From assembly GCA_964383665.1 (NCBI GenBank), contig CAYLHO010000002.1:124001-188000 (forward strand): DNA of 64,000 bases, in the 5' to 3' direction. The position numbers and the translations under genes are program-made. The DNA comes from UMGS687 sp964383665. Its GTDB lineage: Bacteria; Bacillota; Clostridia; Christensenellales; UBA1242. How positions within the stretch are numbered: position 1 is the stretch's first letter; each line of letters starts with the position of its first letter. The notes under the pieces are model-generated. The model saw only the letters and a list, made by a program, of their open reading frames with translations, did no database searches and had not been told where the DNA came from. Below, one piece after another: positions 23,915 to 34,660 of the stretch.

Positions 23915-24640
23915 ATGATTGAGGTAATCAATTTTTCAAAAAAATATAAAGGCGCAAGCAAATATTCTGCAAAGGATATAAGCTTTTGTGTTGACGATGG
24001 GAAGGTTCTTGGGCTTGTTGGGCTTAACGGAGCGGGAAAGTCAACAACAATTAAGAGCATTGTTGGAATTTTGCCTTTCAGCGAGGGGCAAATTCTTGTT
24101 AACGGAATTGACATCTCAAAAGAGCCATCGAAAGCAAAGCAAACGGTTGGCTATGTCCCGGACGATCATTCTGTTTATGAGAAACTTACCGGAAGGGAAT
24201 ATGTTAACTATATGGGAAGTCTTTTCGGGGTTTCAAAAGAACTTAAGAAGGAAAGGCTTGAAAAATATTCAAAGCAATTTGGGCTTCGAAACGAACTTGA
24301 TAATCAAATTTCAAGTTATTCCCACGGAATGAAACAAAAGATTTGTTTAATTGGGTCTTTAATCCACAATCCAAAACTTTGGGTTTTGGACGAGCCAATG
24401 ATGGGGCTTGACCCAACAACGATGAATGAGGTTAAAAGTTGCATTCGAAATTATGTTAAAGAGGGAAACACAGTTTTGTTTTCTTCTCATAATCTTGAAA
24501 CTGTTGAAAAAGTTTGCGATCTTGTTGGAATAATTAACAAGGGTAAACTTGTTAAGCTTATAAATCTTGAGGAGGCAAAGAAAGATCCAAACTTTAACTT
24601 GGAACAACTTTTTGCGGAGGTTACAAAAGAGGAGCAATGA
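23915..24640 (+). CDS. ABC transporter ATP-binding protein
   Basis: ABC-2-type ATPase of 241 residues. Walker A GLNGAGKSTT (about 40-49), Q-loop VGYVPDD, signature YSHGMKQK, Walker B LWVLDEPMMGLD, H-loop SSHNLE. It powers the permease encoded next, whose ATG overlaps its stop as ATGA. GGAGAAAG precedes ATG 23915. The operon continues into a giant surface protein 14 bases after the permease, so the transporter may act on that protein, on its assembly, or on a co-regulated cell-envelope substrate. Confidence 0.92.
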   Translation: MIEVINFSKKYKGASKYSAKDISFCVDDGKVLGLVGLNGAGKSTTIKSIVGILPFSEGQILVNGIDISKEPSKAKQTVGYVPDDHSVYEKLTGREYVNYMGSLFGVSKELKKERLEKYSKQFGLRNELDNQISSYSHGMKQKICLIGSLIHNPKLWVLDEPMMGLDPTTMNEVKSCIRNYVKEGNTVLFSSHNLETVEKVCDLVGIINKGKLVKLINLEEAKKDPNFNLEQLFAEVTKEEQ

Positions 24641-26238
24641 GAAAAGTTCTGACATACATTGGCTTGCACTTTCGTCTTCAATTTCGAAGCGAGCAAAAAT
24701 CGGACGTAAAGAGCAAAATTGCAACAATTTTTATGACTGTTGCAACTTGCGCTGTTGTTTTGCTGCTTTCGAAATATCTTTTCGACATCATAAGCCGACA
24801 AATCCTCACGGAGGTTTCGCCAGAGCAATTTTCGGTTTTGATTTTTTTAATTGCCGAAATTGCGCTTGTTATTGTTGGCGTTGTTCTTGAAATTAAGTTT
24901 TTCTTAAAGCCGCAGGACATTCAAATTTCTGCAAGATTCCCAATGAGCTCTTTCTCGCTTTTTGTTTCTCAACTTATAATTGTTTACATCTATCTTCTTG
25001 GATTTGCTTTTTTGGGGCTTATGCCTATAATGTCTATTTATGCTTGGTCGGCGGGGATTCTTTCGGGAGCATTTTTCGGGCAGCTTTTGCTTGCAGTTCT
25101 TTTCGCACCATTAATTCCTTTTGCTTTTGCAACAATTCTTGTTGTTCCAACAATGTTTATTATGGTTGCGCTTAAAAACCAAAACACTGTTAAACTTATA
25201 ATTTTTTTGCTTTTCCTTATTGGAGCATTTGTTCTTTATAACTATGTTTTAAATTTTCTTGCGGAATATTATGTTCATCAAAAGGTTAATTCGGCAACGC
25301 GCAATTCGGTTGTTTCTTTTGTTGCCATGTTAAACAACGGTTGGAATTTCTTTTCCTATGTTAACAATCTTGCCTTTGGAACGGAAATTTTGAAAAGCAT
25401 TGGAATCATTCTTTCAATTTCTGTTGTTGTTTTGGGGATTGGAATTGGAATTTCAATTCCGGTTTATGCAAAAGTTAGAGAGAGCGTTCTTGAGGGTAAG
25501 AAAGGAATTTTTAAGAAGAGAACAAAAATAAATTCCGATAATGCTTTTGTTGCAATTTTCAAAAAGGAATTTAAAGAGATTCTTCGAACCCACACCTATG
25601 CATATTTCTATCTTGGCGTTGCCTTAACAACCCCTGTTATGGTTCTTTTAACAAACAGACTTATTCAAAAAGTTGGCGAGGCGCAAATTGGCGGAAACAT
25701 TGCTTTCGGAATTTCAATTCTTGTTGTTTTGGCGTTTATGTGTATGATAAACTCCTTTTCGGCAACTGCAATAAGTCGAGAGGGAAAACATTTTTACATA
25801 ACAAAAATTGTTCCCGTTGACTATCGAACCCAACTTCTTTCAAAGGCGCTTTTAAACGCTCTTATTTCGGTTGGGGCGCTTCTTGTTAGTGTTATAATTC
25901 TTTGCAGCATGAACTTCATTTCTGTTTTGCAAGCATTTGTTGTTTTTGTTGTTGCTCTTTTGGTTGCTCTTGGCGTTATTTTCAACGGGTTCAACCTTAA
26001 TCTTCGTTTCCCAGCGCTTAAAAGCGGAGGAGAGGGAAATCAAACAAACATAACCATAACAATGTTTATTGGATTTGTTATAAGTGCGCTTGAAGGAGTT
26101 GTTGCAATTGTTTTAAGCTTTATTGTTGAACTTCAATTTATTTACTTAATTCTTGTTGCTGTTGCAATGATTTATGCGCTTGTTAATGCTTTAGTTTTCG
26201 CTTTCACGGCGAACAAAAAATATGCAGGAATTGAATAG
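24637..26238 (+). CDS. ABC transporter permease, many membrane segments
   Basis: A 533-residue integral membrane protein with about twelve hydrophobic segments, beginning at about residue 30 and ending with a helix pair near 480-525. A cytoplasmic loop with charged KKGIFKKRTKI lies near the middle, then a second half containing FKKEFKEILRTHTYAYFYLG, the amphipathic start typical of ABC-2 exporter halves. It is translationally coupled to the ATPase gene (ATGA overlap). Substrate not identifiable. Confidence 0.85.
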   Translation: MRKVLTYIGLHFRLQFRSEQKSDVKSKIATIFMTVATCAVVLLLSKYLFDIISRQILTEVSPEQFSVLIFLIAEIALVIVGVVLEIKFFLKPQDIQISARFPMSSFSLFVSQLIIVYIYLLGFAFLGLMPIMSIYAWSAGILSGAFFGQLLLAVLFAPLIPFAFATILVVPTMFIMVALKNQNTVKLIIFLLFLIGAFVLYNYVLNFLAEYYVHQKVNSATRNSVVSFVAMLNNGWNFFSYVNNLAFGTEILKSIGIILSISVVVLGIGIGISIPVYAKVRESVLEGKKGIFKKRTKINSDNAFVAIFKKEFKEILRTHTYAYFYLGVALTTPVMVLLTNRLIQKVGEAQIGGNIAFGISILVVLAFMCMINSFSATAISREGKHFYITKIVPVDYRTQLLSKALLNALISVGALLVSVIILCSMNFISVLQAFVVFVVALLVALGVIFNGFNLNLRFPALKSGGEGNQTNITITMFIGFVISALEGVVAIVLSFIVELQFIYLILVAVAMIYALVNALVFAFTANKKYAGIE

Positions 26239-26252
26239 GGAGGAAAGAAACA

Positions 26253-29200
26253 ATGAAGAAAATTATGATTTTTTCAATAATCCTAATGCCACTTATTGTT
26301 TTAGGAATTATGTTTCTTAGCGGGTCGATTGTTAAGATGTCAACATATCTTTATGTTGAATATATCGAATTTGTTGATGACGAAATTGTCCTTAACAAAA
26401 CTTCAGGCGAAAATGTTTCCCATGCTCTTAAAGTTAACGTTTTCCCAGTTCTTGCAAACAACAAAGAAGTTGAATTTTGGAGTGCAAATGAGAATATAGT
26501 TTCGGTTGATGAAAACGGGAATTTAACAAGCAGAGATTTTGGCTCGACATATGTTTATGCAAAAAGCAAAGAAAACGGAGCGAAACAAGCAACTTGTAAG
26601 GTTGTTGTTACAAGCGAAAAAGTTCACAAAATTTGGGCGGAAAATTCAGTTTCAACAATGTATGTTGGCTCAACCCATCGTTTTAACGTTAAATATGCTC
26701 CTTTGGAAGCAAAGGAAGTTTCTTTTAACATAACTTCATCAAATCCAAGCGCGCTTTATGTTTCCCAGGACGGAGAACTTGTTGCAAGGGCAAAGGGAGC
26801 TTCAACAATAACAATTTCTCTTAAAAGTGATCCAAACATAACCTGTTCGTTTGATGTTGATGTTAAAGTTAAGGCAGAGGGAATTTGGATTGAAGATTCG
26901 TCGTCGGTTACTTCGGCAAAAACAAGTTTCAGTTTCCCAGAAATTAAGTTTTCGCCTTCAACGGCGGAAGAAAAAATTTCCTATTTTTCAAGCGACTCCT
27001 CAATTGCAACTGTTAACAGCGAAGGGCAAATTCAATTTTTGAAAAGGGGAACTGTTGTTATAACTGCGAAAGCGGAAAACGTTAACGATGAGGTTATAAA
27101 ATCATACACTTCAACTTTTGGATATTTCAAAAATGTTTCGTTCTCAACTCTTAACGAAAGGGAACTAAATTTTGAGGATTGGCAGAATTCAGATTTAAAC
27201 TTGATTTGGACGGGTTTCCCAGAAGACGGAAATTTGGAAAACATTTCGTTAGTAAGTTCGAACGAAAGCGTTGTTAAAGTTGAAAACGGAAAACTTAAAG
27301 TTGTTGGCGGCGGGGAGGCAACAATAACAATTGTTGCAAAAACCTCGGAAACGGAAACAACAACCGCTTCAATAACTCTTAATGTTAACAGAAAAATTGA
27401 TTCAATTTCTTTTGACCGTCCAAATTTCAGTTTTGTTTCGTCAAGGGCAATTGACCTTGCAACTGCGTTCCCAGCCGACGCAACAGAAAGAATTGAATAT
27501 GAAATTTCTAACACCGAAATTGCAACAGTTGAGAACGGGAAATTGGTTTTTTCGTCGGCTGTTTTAAACAATAAATGCGGAAAAGTTAGCATAACAGCAA
27601 AAACAAAAAGTGGACTTGCAAAAACAATAACTGTTGTCTATTTGGATTCCTCGGTTCAAAGAATTGACTTGGGAAATCAAGACCAATTAAATTTAACGCT
27701 TCCAAAAACCGGTGAACCTTCTCTTTCTTTTGCTGTTGTTTCAACTCGAGATGATTTGAACGATTTAAGCTTAAAAATTGAAAGTGGAAGCGATGTTTTA
27801 ACTCAAAATGGTTATATTTTCACACTTAAAAACAACGGTAGCGCTGAAATTGGTGTCTATTTTAACGGCGAAACAAACCCAAGCAAAAGAATTGGTGTAA
27901 GCGTTAAGAAAGATGTTGAGGAAATTCAAAATATAAAAGTTTTTGCAACATGGGAAGGGCTCGATTCCAAACAATATTCTTCAAGCGAAAGAATTTATTC
28001 ATCAAGCAAGGTTTTTGAAATTTCATATAATCTTTTCCCTTCCGGAACAACAAAAACAGAGGCGGATTTAGAAATTGTTAGCGGCGATGCTGCTCAAATT
28101 GTTGACGGAAAAATTTGCTTTGTTAAAGCAGGAAAGGTTAGGGTTAGAATTTTTGCCGACCAAGCAAGCGAGGAGTTTGAAATTGAAAGCACGTTCATGC
28201 TTCCAAATGAAAATACGGTTGTAACAAAAAATGTTGAAATTTTTAAAGGTTCAAGCATTTCAATTTGGAGTTTGATTGAGGTTTTGCCAGAAAATGCCGA
28301 CAGAAATAACATAACATTCCAAACATCTTCAACGTCAATTTCAATTGATGAAAACGGGAACATTTTTGGCGTTTGTGGCGGGGAAGCAAAAATTGAAGTT
28401 TCAATTCCAACTCCAAATCAAACAATTTCAAAGGAAATTAATGTTTTTGTTAAGGAAAATGCAGAAAAAGTTGTGGTTTTGGGCAATGAAATTGAATTTA
28501 TAACCAATCAAACTTATAATTTTAAAAACAAATTTAAGGTTTATCCAGAAACTGCAAACCTTAAAACCCAAATAACATTTGGGGTTGAAAATGAAAATGT
28601 TGCCTACATAAACTCCGAAGGAAACCTTGTTTTTAAAGAAGCGGGACGCTGCGTTGTTTATGCAAAACTTGAAAATGATTTCGTTGCTCGAATTTCTGTT
28701 GCATATGTTGGAAACTCTCTTGTTTTAAGAGAAACAACAGCGAATGTTCTTGAGGGAACGAAATTTGTTGTTATTCCTTCAAGTGAGGTTCTTTCAAACG
28801 CGAAATATAGCGATGATTTTATTTCGTCCTCGGAAAATATTTCTGTTTCAAACGGTCTTTTCATAACTGTTTTGGGAAGCGGAGAAGTTACTTTTGCCGG
28901 AGAAACTTATTCGCTTAATTGCGTTAAAAAGATTACAAATGTTTCAATTTCGGCTGAAAATGCGTTGGACATCGACTTGCGAGGCGGGAAAAACATAACG
29001 GGTCTTTCAAGTTTGAAACTTGTTGGAAATGTTTTTGGCGCGCAAAGCGAATTTATTGAAACAACTTTTGCTTCCAGCAATTTGACCGTTGCAACGATAA
29101 GCCAAACAGGTGTTTTAAGTTTCAACTCTGCCGGCGAGGTTGAGATAACTTTCGAGGCAAAATTTGTTGATTCTGTTTTGGGAGCAAACAAAATTTTGCA

Positions 29201-32200
29201 TTCAACAAAAATTAAAATTCAATCAACTTTTGGGGAGATTAATGAAATTGTTCCTTCTCAAACGGGGAAATTTGAATTCACAATTGACGACGAAAACCCG
29301 ATAAACAACATTATAAACATTTGCTCATATGTTAATTCCTTCCCAACGCAAGTTTCAATGACAAGCGAAAATGTTAAACTTGTTCTTTCAAACAACTTGC
29401 TTGCAAACGTTAATGGTCTTGAAATTCAATTTGTTAAAGGGGGAACTCTTGGCGTTGAAATTCAAATTAAACAAGGAGATAAATTCGTTCTTGCTTCAAA
29501 AATTGAATTTGAAATTAAGAAAAATGCCGAAGCAATTTATGTTAACGAAAAAGAAATTGTTAACATGAAAACATATTCATGGAACAAGTCAACTTTGTTC
29601 CTTAATCCTGTTGCATTCCCAGAGGATTCAAACATCAACAACAAAATAACATGGGAAGTTGTTGAAAACAATGGGGTTGCGGAAGTTGATGCTTCAAAAA
29701 ACAAAATTGTTTTCAAAAAGACAAATGAAACAATTTCAATCAAGTTTACCCTTGGGGAAAACGAAAATATAAAAGAATTTGTTGTTTATCTTAAAGCAAC
29801 AACAATAACGTTTGAGGTTGATGTTGAAAGCGAAACATTTGTTGTCCCTTCAAAAGAACCTTTCACTTTTGTTTCCTCCGAAGGCGAAATTTTAAATTTA
29901 ATTGTTAATTTTGGAAGCGAGTTCGCAAGTTTAAGAGAACTTTCGGAAGGTGTTTATGTTATTGATGAATCCTGCGTTGGAAACGTTTTAATAAGTGTTG
30001 ATGGCAACGAGAGAACAGTTAAACTTGTTTCAACTTCCAACATAAACAAAATTGAAAACGTTGGAATTTCCGATGTTAAAATGAACGGCGAAACCGAAGT
30101 TGTTTCGGCAATTGAAAATGGTTTAAGCCTTGTAACTGCGTCGAAAGAGGTTGGAATTGAATATATCGTTCCAGTTGGCTATAACAAACTTGGGAACTTA
30201 ATCAGTTGTCAAATTGCAACCTCAAATTCCGAAATCGCAACAATTGATGGAACAAAAGTTGTTTTCAAAAAAGCTGGAATTGCTAAAATAACATTAACAA
30301 TTGCTTTCGACGATGCCTATGGCGAAAAGAGCATAGCTTTCAGTTTTGAAATTAGATCGACGTTTGGGAACATTGAGGAATTTAACGTTCCGCAAGATTC
30401 CTATTCGTTCCTCTATGACGAACTTGAGCAAAGCGAATTGACTTTCGACATTCTTTCATCGCTCACTCGCGTTTCGCCAAGTTATGGCGAAGTTTCGTTG
30501 CCAGAGGTTTCAATAAATAATAACTCTGTTATTAAATTCATAAACAATAAATTTGAAATTGTTGGGTCGGGAACGGCAAAAATTGAAATTAAATGGGGTA
30601 ATGCAACAAAAATAATCAATGTTGGAATCAGCAAGCAAATTGATGGACTTAAATTTGTTGATAACGGGCAGCCATTAACTCAAATTGTTATTAAAACAAA
30701 AACTTATAACCTTAACTATGAAATTCTTGCAACAAACAGCGCGTTTGCTCCAACTTTGCGCGATGTTGAAATAACGGTTGTTGGCAATGCAACAATAAAC
30801 GGAAAGGTTTTAACATTTAATGAGGTAAACGAAAAATGCGTTGTAACCGTTAAGGCAAAGGACGGAAATGCAACCGCGAACCTTGTTGTTGTTTGCGTAA
30901 GCGAAGATGTTAATGTTATTTCTGCAACAAGTTCTCTTAACAGAACTGTTGTTAAAGCGGGCGAAACAAACATTTTCAATTTCGATTTTGGTGAAACGTT
31001 TGTTGAGCTTTTAAATCCATCAAACGATTCAATCGTTTTCAATTCAACCCTTGGAACTTTTAAGGTAACAAAGGGGCTTGAAGGACAACTTCAATTAAGC
31101 AATGGACAAATTATAACAATTATTGCAACTCAAGAAGTTGGGGGAATTAATTTCAAAACAGGAGCATGGGAAAGCGGAAAAATAACAGCTCTTGGAAGTT
31201 CTTCCGACGGAAAGGGGATTGACCTTAACGAAATTTATGGAGCAAGCATAAGCCCTGTTTCGGCAAGGACCGAAGCTGGAGCATATGTTGTTGAAATTCT
31301 TGTTGACGATCCGTCGATTGCGTATGTTGAAAATGGTTTCTTATATTTCATTAAGCAAGGAGAAGTTACTTTAACATTTAAAGCGGGCAACGTTGAAGAA
31401 AAACGAAAGATTGAAAGCACACTGGGGTTCGCAAAGAGCGTTGAATTTGAAAATGCTGACGGACTGCAATTTGAATTTACAACAAGGGAATATGTTTTGC
31501 CTGAAAATATGTTCAGTGTTTTTCCTTCCGATGCATATATTATTGGCGCAACGTTCAAGTCGCTTGACGAATCTGTTTTCAAGGTTGAAAATGGAAAACT
31601 CATTTTTGTTGACGGCGGGACTGCAAACCTTGAACTTTCTGTTGAGATTTCGCGAACTGAAACAATAAGCATCACTAAAGAAGTTTATGTTGTTAATCGT
31701 GCAACAGGAATTGACTTTTTCGATGGGGAAATTAAAGTTGGAAGAATTGTTAAAAATGCAAAACCAAATTCAACAATGGTTTTAAGTTATGTTATTAATT
31801 CGGTTGGCGTGCTTTCGCCATATAACGTTGTTTTCGAGTCGTCGAATGAAAGCGTTGCAACAATTGCAAATGGAATTGTAACCTTTGTTGGAAACGGAAC
31901 AACAACCATAACCGTTAAAGTTCAAAGCAAATTAAACGACGAAACCCAGTTTGATGCAGTTGCAAGCTTGAAAATTGTTAACAACGAAAATTATGAGATA
32001 AAAAGCATAACCCAAGCTGACAACGAAATCTATTTGGAAAGCGAAAGCGCGAACTTGGGAGTTATCTATCCAAAATTTAATATGTCAGATTTAGATTTTG
32101 AGTTTGTTCAACAAAGCGGATTGGACGTTGTTTCAATTGGCGAAAACGGGGAAATAAACAAAATTTCAGGCGGCGAGGCAACTGTTTTAATAAGAGCCGA

Positions 32201-34631
32201 AGGGTTCGAAAAACTTGTAACAATTTATGTTCATAAGAGAACTGGAATTATTCTTGAAAAAGAAAACGTTGTAACCTCAAAAACGAATTGGAAAATTGGC
32301 GTTGAATTCAGCCCTTCCGATTCTCTTTCAAGAAAAACAATCAACTATGTTTCAAGCGATGAAAACGTTGCAACAGTTGAAAACGGAAACATTGTTTTCC
32401 TTAAAGAGGGAAGTGTTGTTATAACAATTAATGTTGTTTATAATGGCGAAATTGAAACTTCAAAACAATTCAAAATTCGAAGCACTTTTGGCAAGGTTGA
32501 AAGTTTCAACATTGACGTTTCAAGTTGGACGCTGAAAAACGGCGAGAGCAAGGTTATTTCAATAAGCAACGTATATCCAAGCGATTTCTCGGGCGAACTT
32601 TCGATTTCTTCGAACAACGAAACGGCATTTAAACTTGAGAAATTAAGCGAGATAAGCTTTAAAGTTGAAGGCTTGAAGCGCGGAACTGGAACAATTGTTG
32701 TTAAGTTCAGTGGAAGCGATTCCTTTGCTCAAAATGTTTCAATTGAGGTTAAACAAATTTCAACATCTGTTGAGTTTCAACAAAACGGGAAAACCGTTTC
32801 AAGCATTAAATCTTTTGCCAATGTTGTTGATTTAACAGCAATTGTTAAACCTTTCGATTCTAATGAAACCGCGGTTGAATGGGAAGTTGAAAGCGGGAAT
32901 GCAACCGTCAGCGAAAACGGGCAAGTTACATTTGTTGTTGGGGCATATGGCGAGGCAGTTATCGTTGCAAAAGCAAAGGACGGCGGAAGCCAAGGGAAGA
33001 TAACAATAACCTATGTTCAAGAAATTGATGGGTTCAACATTTCACATTCAGGAAAAACAGTTGCTTCGGGCGGAACAGTTTTCTTGGGGTGGAACGTTAA
33101 CGACCTCATTTTGGGAATTGAAATTTTGCCAGCAACGCTTAAAGATTTTAACATGTTCGAATATTTCACAATAACTTCTTCAAACGGAAGCACTGCTCAA
33201 ATTGACGAGAATGGAAAAATTCAAATTGCAACTTTAAGCCACGAAACAAATCCATCATTTACTGATGTTATAACAATTAAATATAAGGATTTATATACTA
33301 AAACAATTAATATTATAAGAGATGGAATTCAAAGAGTTGATTTTGGGAATCACGATAACGAACTCGATTCAACATATGGCTTGCAACAAATGAGATTGTT
33401 TGGGAACAGGTCGTATTACGATGGAATCCAAAATTACTACCGAATGACTGTTAATGTTTATCCAAACAACAACCTTTCGTCAAACATCATTTGGGAAACT
33501 TCCAACTCAAACGTTTCTGTTGTTAATGCGAACGGTTATGCTGATATCTATTTCAACAGCATTTCGGGAAGCACTGTTCAAGAAATTTATGATGATGATT
33601 TCAGCAAGGGCGAAATAACAGTTTATGCAAAAAATCAAGCCGGGGAACTCCTTTATTCCTACACTTTCCATATTGTTAATGCAGTTAACGTTTTCGATCA
33701 AGCAGGTTATGTTAACGGCGGAAGTGAAATTGTTTTGCAAAAGAGTTTGGGACATGACGACCAAGCGGCGCTCATTGAAAAAGGAAGTTATGCACGTCTT
33801 GACGCATATGCTGCAAAAACAACCATTTTTGGAAATGGATTCTTAATTAACTTTGCCCACAGAAACAAAGACACAAGCGAAGCTTCCTATACAAACTATG
33901 AAAACATTCAAGTTAACATTAAAAATGCAATAAATTTAACAATCCAAGGCTCAAACTACGACAGCACGCGTGAGTCGTATAACATTGAACTTACGGGAAC
34001 AGAAAAACTTTCCTATTGCGAAATTTACTATATGTATCGTTCGGTTGAAAAAACTTCGGGGAACATTTATGTTAAACGCTGTTTATTCAGAACGTTCAAG
34101 TCATCTGGAATAATTGGGTCGGCAAACGACACGAAAAACTTATATCTTGAGGACATAATCATGTTCGACGTTGGAACTCGTGCAATTGAACTCCAAAAAA
34201 ATGGAACAGCATATCTTAAAGGCTTCATCGATGTTTATAACTTCCAAAACAAAGATGCAATTAAAGAATACACATCAATTGGAGCAAGCACCATTATAAA
34301 CAGGTTTAACGCAGGCAACATGGTTGTTGAAGTTAACGGCGAAAAATGGGTTAACATGGTTGGAATCTCTTCCAAAGGAACAGATTTAAAAATTTACTAT
34401 TATAATTACGATACGGGAGAATATGAATATAAAGAAAACGGGGACCACACTTCCGCATATGGCCTTACAAGAATAACTTATGGACTTGGAAGTTTGGGAA
34501 TAACCGCTTGGTCCTATACGAATGGATCGCAACCGCATTTAACCTATGCCAACGAATTTAAAGATGACGGCTCACTTAATGTTGAATATATGATTTCAAC
34601 AGTTCCAAAAATCAAACGTCTTACAACTTAA
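26253..34631 (+). CDS. Giant surface protein: about two dozen BIG2 Ig-like domains plus C-terminal beta-helix
   Basis: A 2,792-residue protein. A hydrophobic N-terminus (4-30), with no clear cleavage site, probably anchors it. Then follow Ig-like (Big_2) modules of 80-95 residues with the pattern ENxxVATV..NGxIxFxxxGxxxIT. They are grouped: a segment containing ST(F/L)G or STFM recurs at about residues 286, 645, 990, 1367, 1721 and 2076, giving six super-repeats of about 355 residues with four modules each. From about 2440 the sequence changes to a likely right-handed beta-helix (NIQVNIKNAINLTIQGSNYD, NLYLEDIIMFDVGTRAIEL), as in carbohydrate-binding or lyase folds. There is no LPXTG motif or C-terminal membrane helix. 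GGGAGG precedes ATG 26253. Probably an adhesin or stalk. Confidence 0.85.
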   Translation: MKKIMIFSIILMPLIVLGIMFLSGSIVKMSTYLYVEYIEFVDDEIVLNKTSGENVSHALKVNVFPVLANNKEVEFWSANENIVSVDENGNLTSRDFGSTYVYAKSKENGAKQATCKVVVTSEKVHKIWAENSVSTMYVGSTHRFNVKYAPLEAKEVSFNITSSNPSALYVSQDGELVARAKGASTITISLKSDPNITCSFDVDVKVKAEGIWIEDSSSVTSAKTSFSFPEIKFSPSTAEEKISYFSSDSSIATVNSEGQIQFLKRGTVVITAKAENVNDEVIKSYTSTFGYFKNVSFSTLNERELNFEDWQNSDLNLIWTGFPEDGNLENISLVSSNESVVKVENGKLKVVGGGEATITIVAKTSETETTTASITLNVNRKIDSISFDRPNFSFVSSRAIDLATAFPADATERIEYEISNTEIATVENGKLVFSSAVLNNKCGKVSITAKTKSGLAKTITVVYLDSSVQRIDLGNQDQLNLTLPKTGEPSLSFAVVSTRDDLNDLSLKIESGSDVLTQNGYIFTLKNNGSAEIGVYFNGETNPSKRIGVSVKKDVEEIQNIKVFATWEGLDSKQYSSSERIYSSSKVFEISYNLFPSGTTKTEADLEIVSGDAAQIVDGKICFVKAGKVRVRIFADQASEEFEIESTFMLPNENTVVTKNVEIFKGSSISIWSLIEVLPENADRNNITFQTSSTSISIDENGNIFGVCGGEAKIEVSIPTPNQTISKEINVFVKENAEKVVVLGNEIEFITNQTYNFKNKFKVYPETANLKTQITFGVENENVAYINSEGNLVFKEAGRCVVYAKLENDFVARISVAYVGNSLVLRETTANVLEGTKFVVIPSSEVLSNAKYSDDFISSSENISVSNGLFITVLGSGEVTFAGETYSLNCVKKITNVSISAENALDIDLRGGKNITGLSSLKLVGNVFGAQSEFIETTFASSNLTVATISQTGVLSFNSAGEVEITFEAKFVDSVLGANKILHSTKIKIQSTFGEINEIVPSQTGKFEFTIDDENPINNIINICSYVNSFPTQVSMTSENVKLVLSNNLLANVNGLEIQFVKGGTLGVEIQIKQGDKFVLASKIEFEIKKNAEAIYVNEKEIVNMKTYSWNKSTLFLNPVAFPEDSNINNKITWEVVENNGVAEVDASKNKIVFKKTNETISIKFTLGENENIKEFVVYLKATTITFEVDVESETFVVPSKEPFTFVSSEGEILNLIVNFGSEFASLRELSEGVYVIDESCVGNVLISVDGNERTVKLVSTSNINKIENVGISDVKMNGETEVVSAIENGLSLVTASKEVGIEYIVPVGYNKLGNLISCQIATSNSEIATIDGTKVVFKKAGIAKITLTIAFDDAYGEKSIAFSFEIRSTFGNIEEFNVPQDSYSFLYDELEQSELTFDILSSLTRVSPSYGEVSLPEVSINNNSVIKFINNKFEIVGSGTAKIEIKWGNATKIINVGISKQIDGLKFVDNGQPLTQIVIKTKTYNLNYEILATNSAFAPTLRDVEITVVGNATINGKVLTFNEVNEKCVVTVKAKDGNATANLVVVCVSEDVNVISATSSLNRTVVKAGETNIFNFDFGETFVELLNPSNDSIVFNSTLGTFKVTKGLEGQLQLSNGQIITIIATQEVGGINFKTGAWESGKITALGSSSDGKGIDLNEIYGASISPVSARTEAGAYVVEILVDDPSIAYVENGFLYFIKQGEVTLTFKAGNVEEKRKIESTLGFAKSVEFENADGLQFEFTTREYVLPENMFSVFPSDAYIIGATFKSLDESVFKVENGKLIFVDGGTANLELSVEISRTETISITKEVYVVNRATGIDFFDGEIKVGRIVKNAKPNSTMVLSYVINSVGVLSPYNVVFESSNESVATIANGIVTFVGNGTTTITVKVQSKLNDETQFDAVASLKIVNNENYEIKSITQADNEIYLESESANLGVIYPKFNMSDLDFEFVQQSGLDVVSIGENGEINKISGGEATVLIRAEGFEKLVTIYVHKRTGIILEKENVVTSKTNWKIGVEFSPSDSLSRKTINYVSSDENVATVENGNIVFLKEGSVVITINVVYNGEIETSKQFKIRSTFGKVESFNIDVSSWTLKNGESKVISISNVYPSDFSGELSISSNNETAFKLEKLSEISFKVEGLKRGTGTIVVKFSGSDSFAQNVSIEVKQISTSVEFQQNGKTVSSIKSFANVVDLTAIVKPFDSNETAVEWEVESGNATVSENGQVTFVVGAYGEAVIVAKAKDGGSQGKITITYVQEIDGFNISHSGKTVASGGTVFLGWNVNDLILGIEILPATLKDFNMFEYFTITSSNGSTAQIDENGKIQIATLSHETNPSFTDVITIKYKDLYTKTINIIRDGIQRVDFGNHDNELDSTYGLQQMRLFGNRSYYDGIQNYYRMTVNVYPNNNLSSNIIWETSNSNVSVVNANGYADIYFNSISGSTVQEIYDDDFSKGEITVYAKNQAGELLYSYTFHIVNAVNVFDQAGYVNGGSEIVLQKSLGHDDQAALIEKGSYARLDAYAAKTTIFGNGFLINFAHRNKDTSEASYTNYENIQVNIKNAINLTIQGSNYDSTRESYNIELTGTEKLSYCEIYYMYRSVEKTSGNIYVKRCLFRTFKSSGIIGSANDTKNLYLEDIIMFDVGTRAIELQKNGTAYLKGFIDVYNFQNKDAIKEYTSIGASTIINRFNAGNMVVEVNGEKWVNMVGISSKGTDLKIYYYNYDTGEYEYKENGDHTSAYGLTRITYGLGSLGITAWSYTNGSQPHLTYANEFKDDGSLNVEYMISTVPKIKRLTT

Positions 34632-34633
34632 AA

Positions 34634-34660
34634 AAACACGCTTTCAAAGCGTGTTTTTTT
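34634..34660. terminator. Bidirectional terminator after the giant gene
   Basis: AACACGCTTT / AAAGCGTGTT around a single C, flanked by A-run and T-run. Shared with the convergent small gene. Confidence 0.9.
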
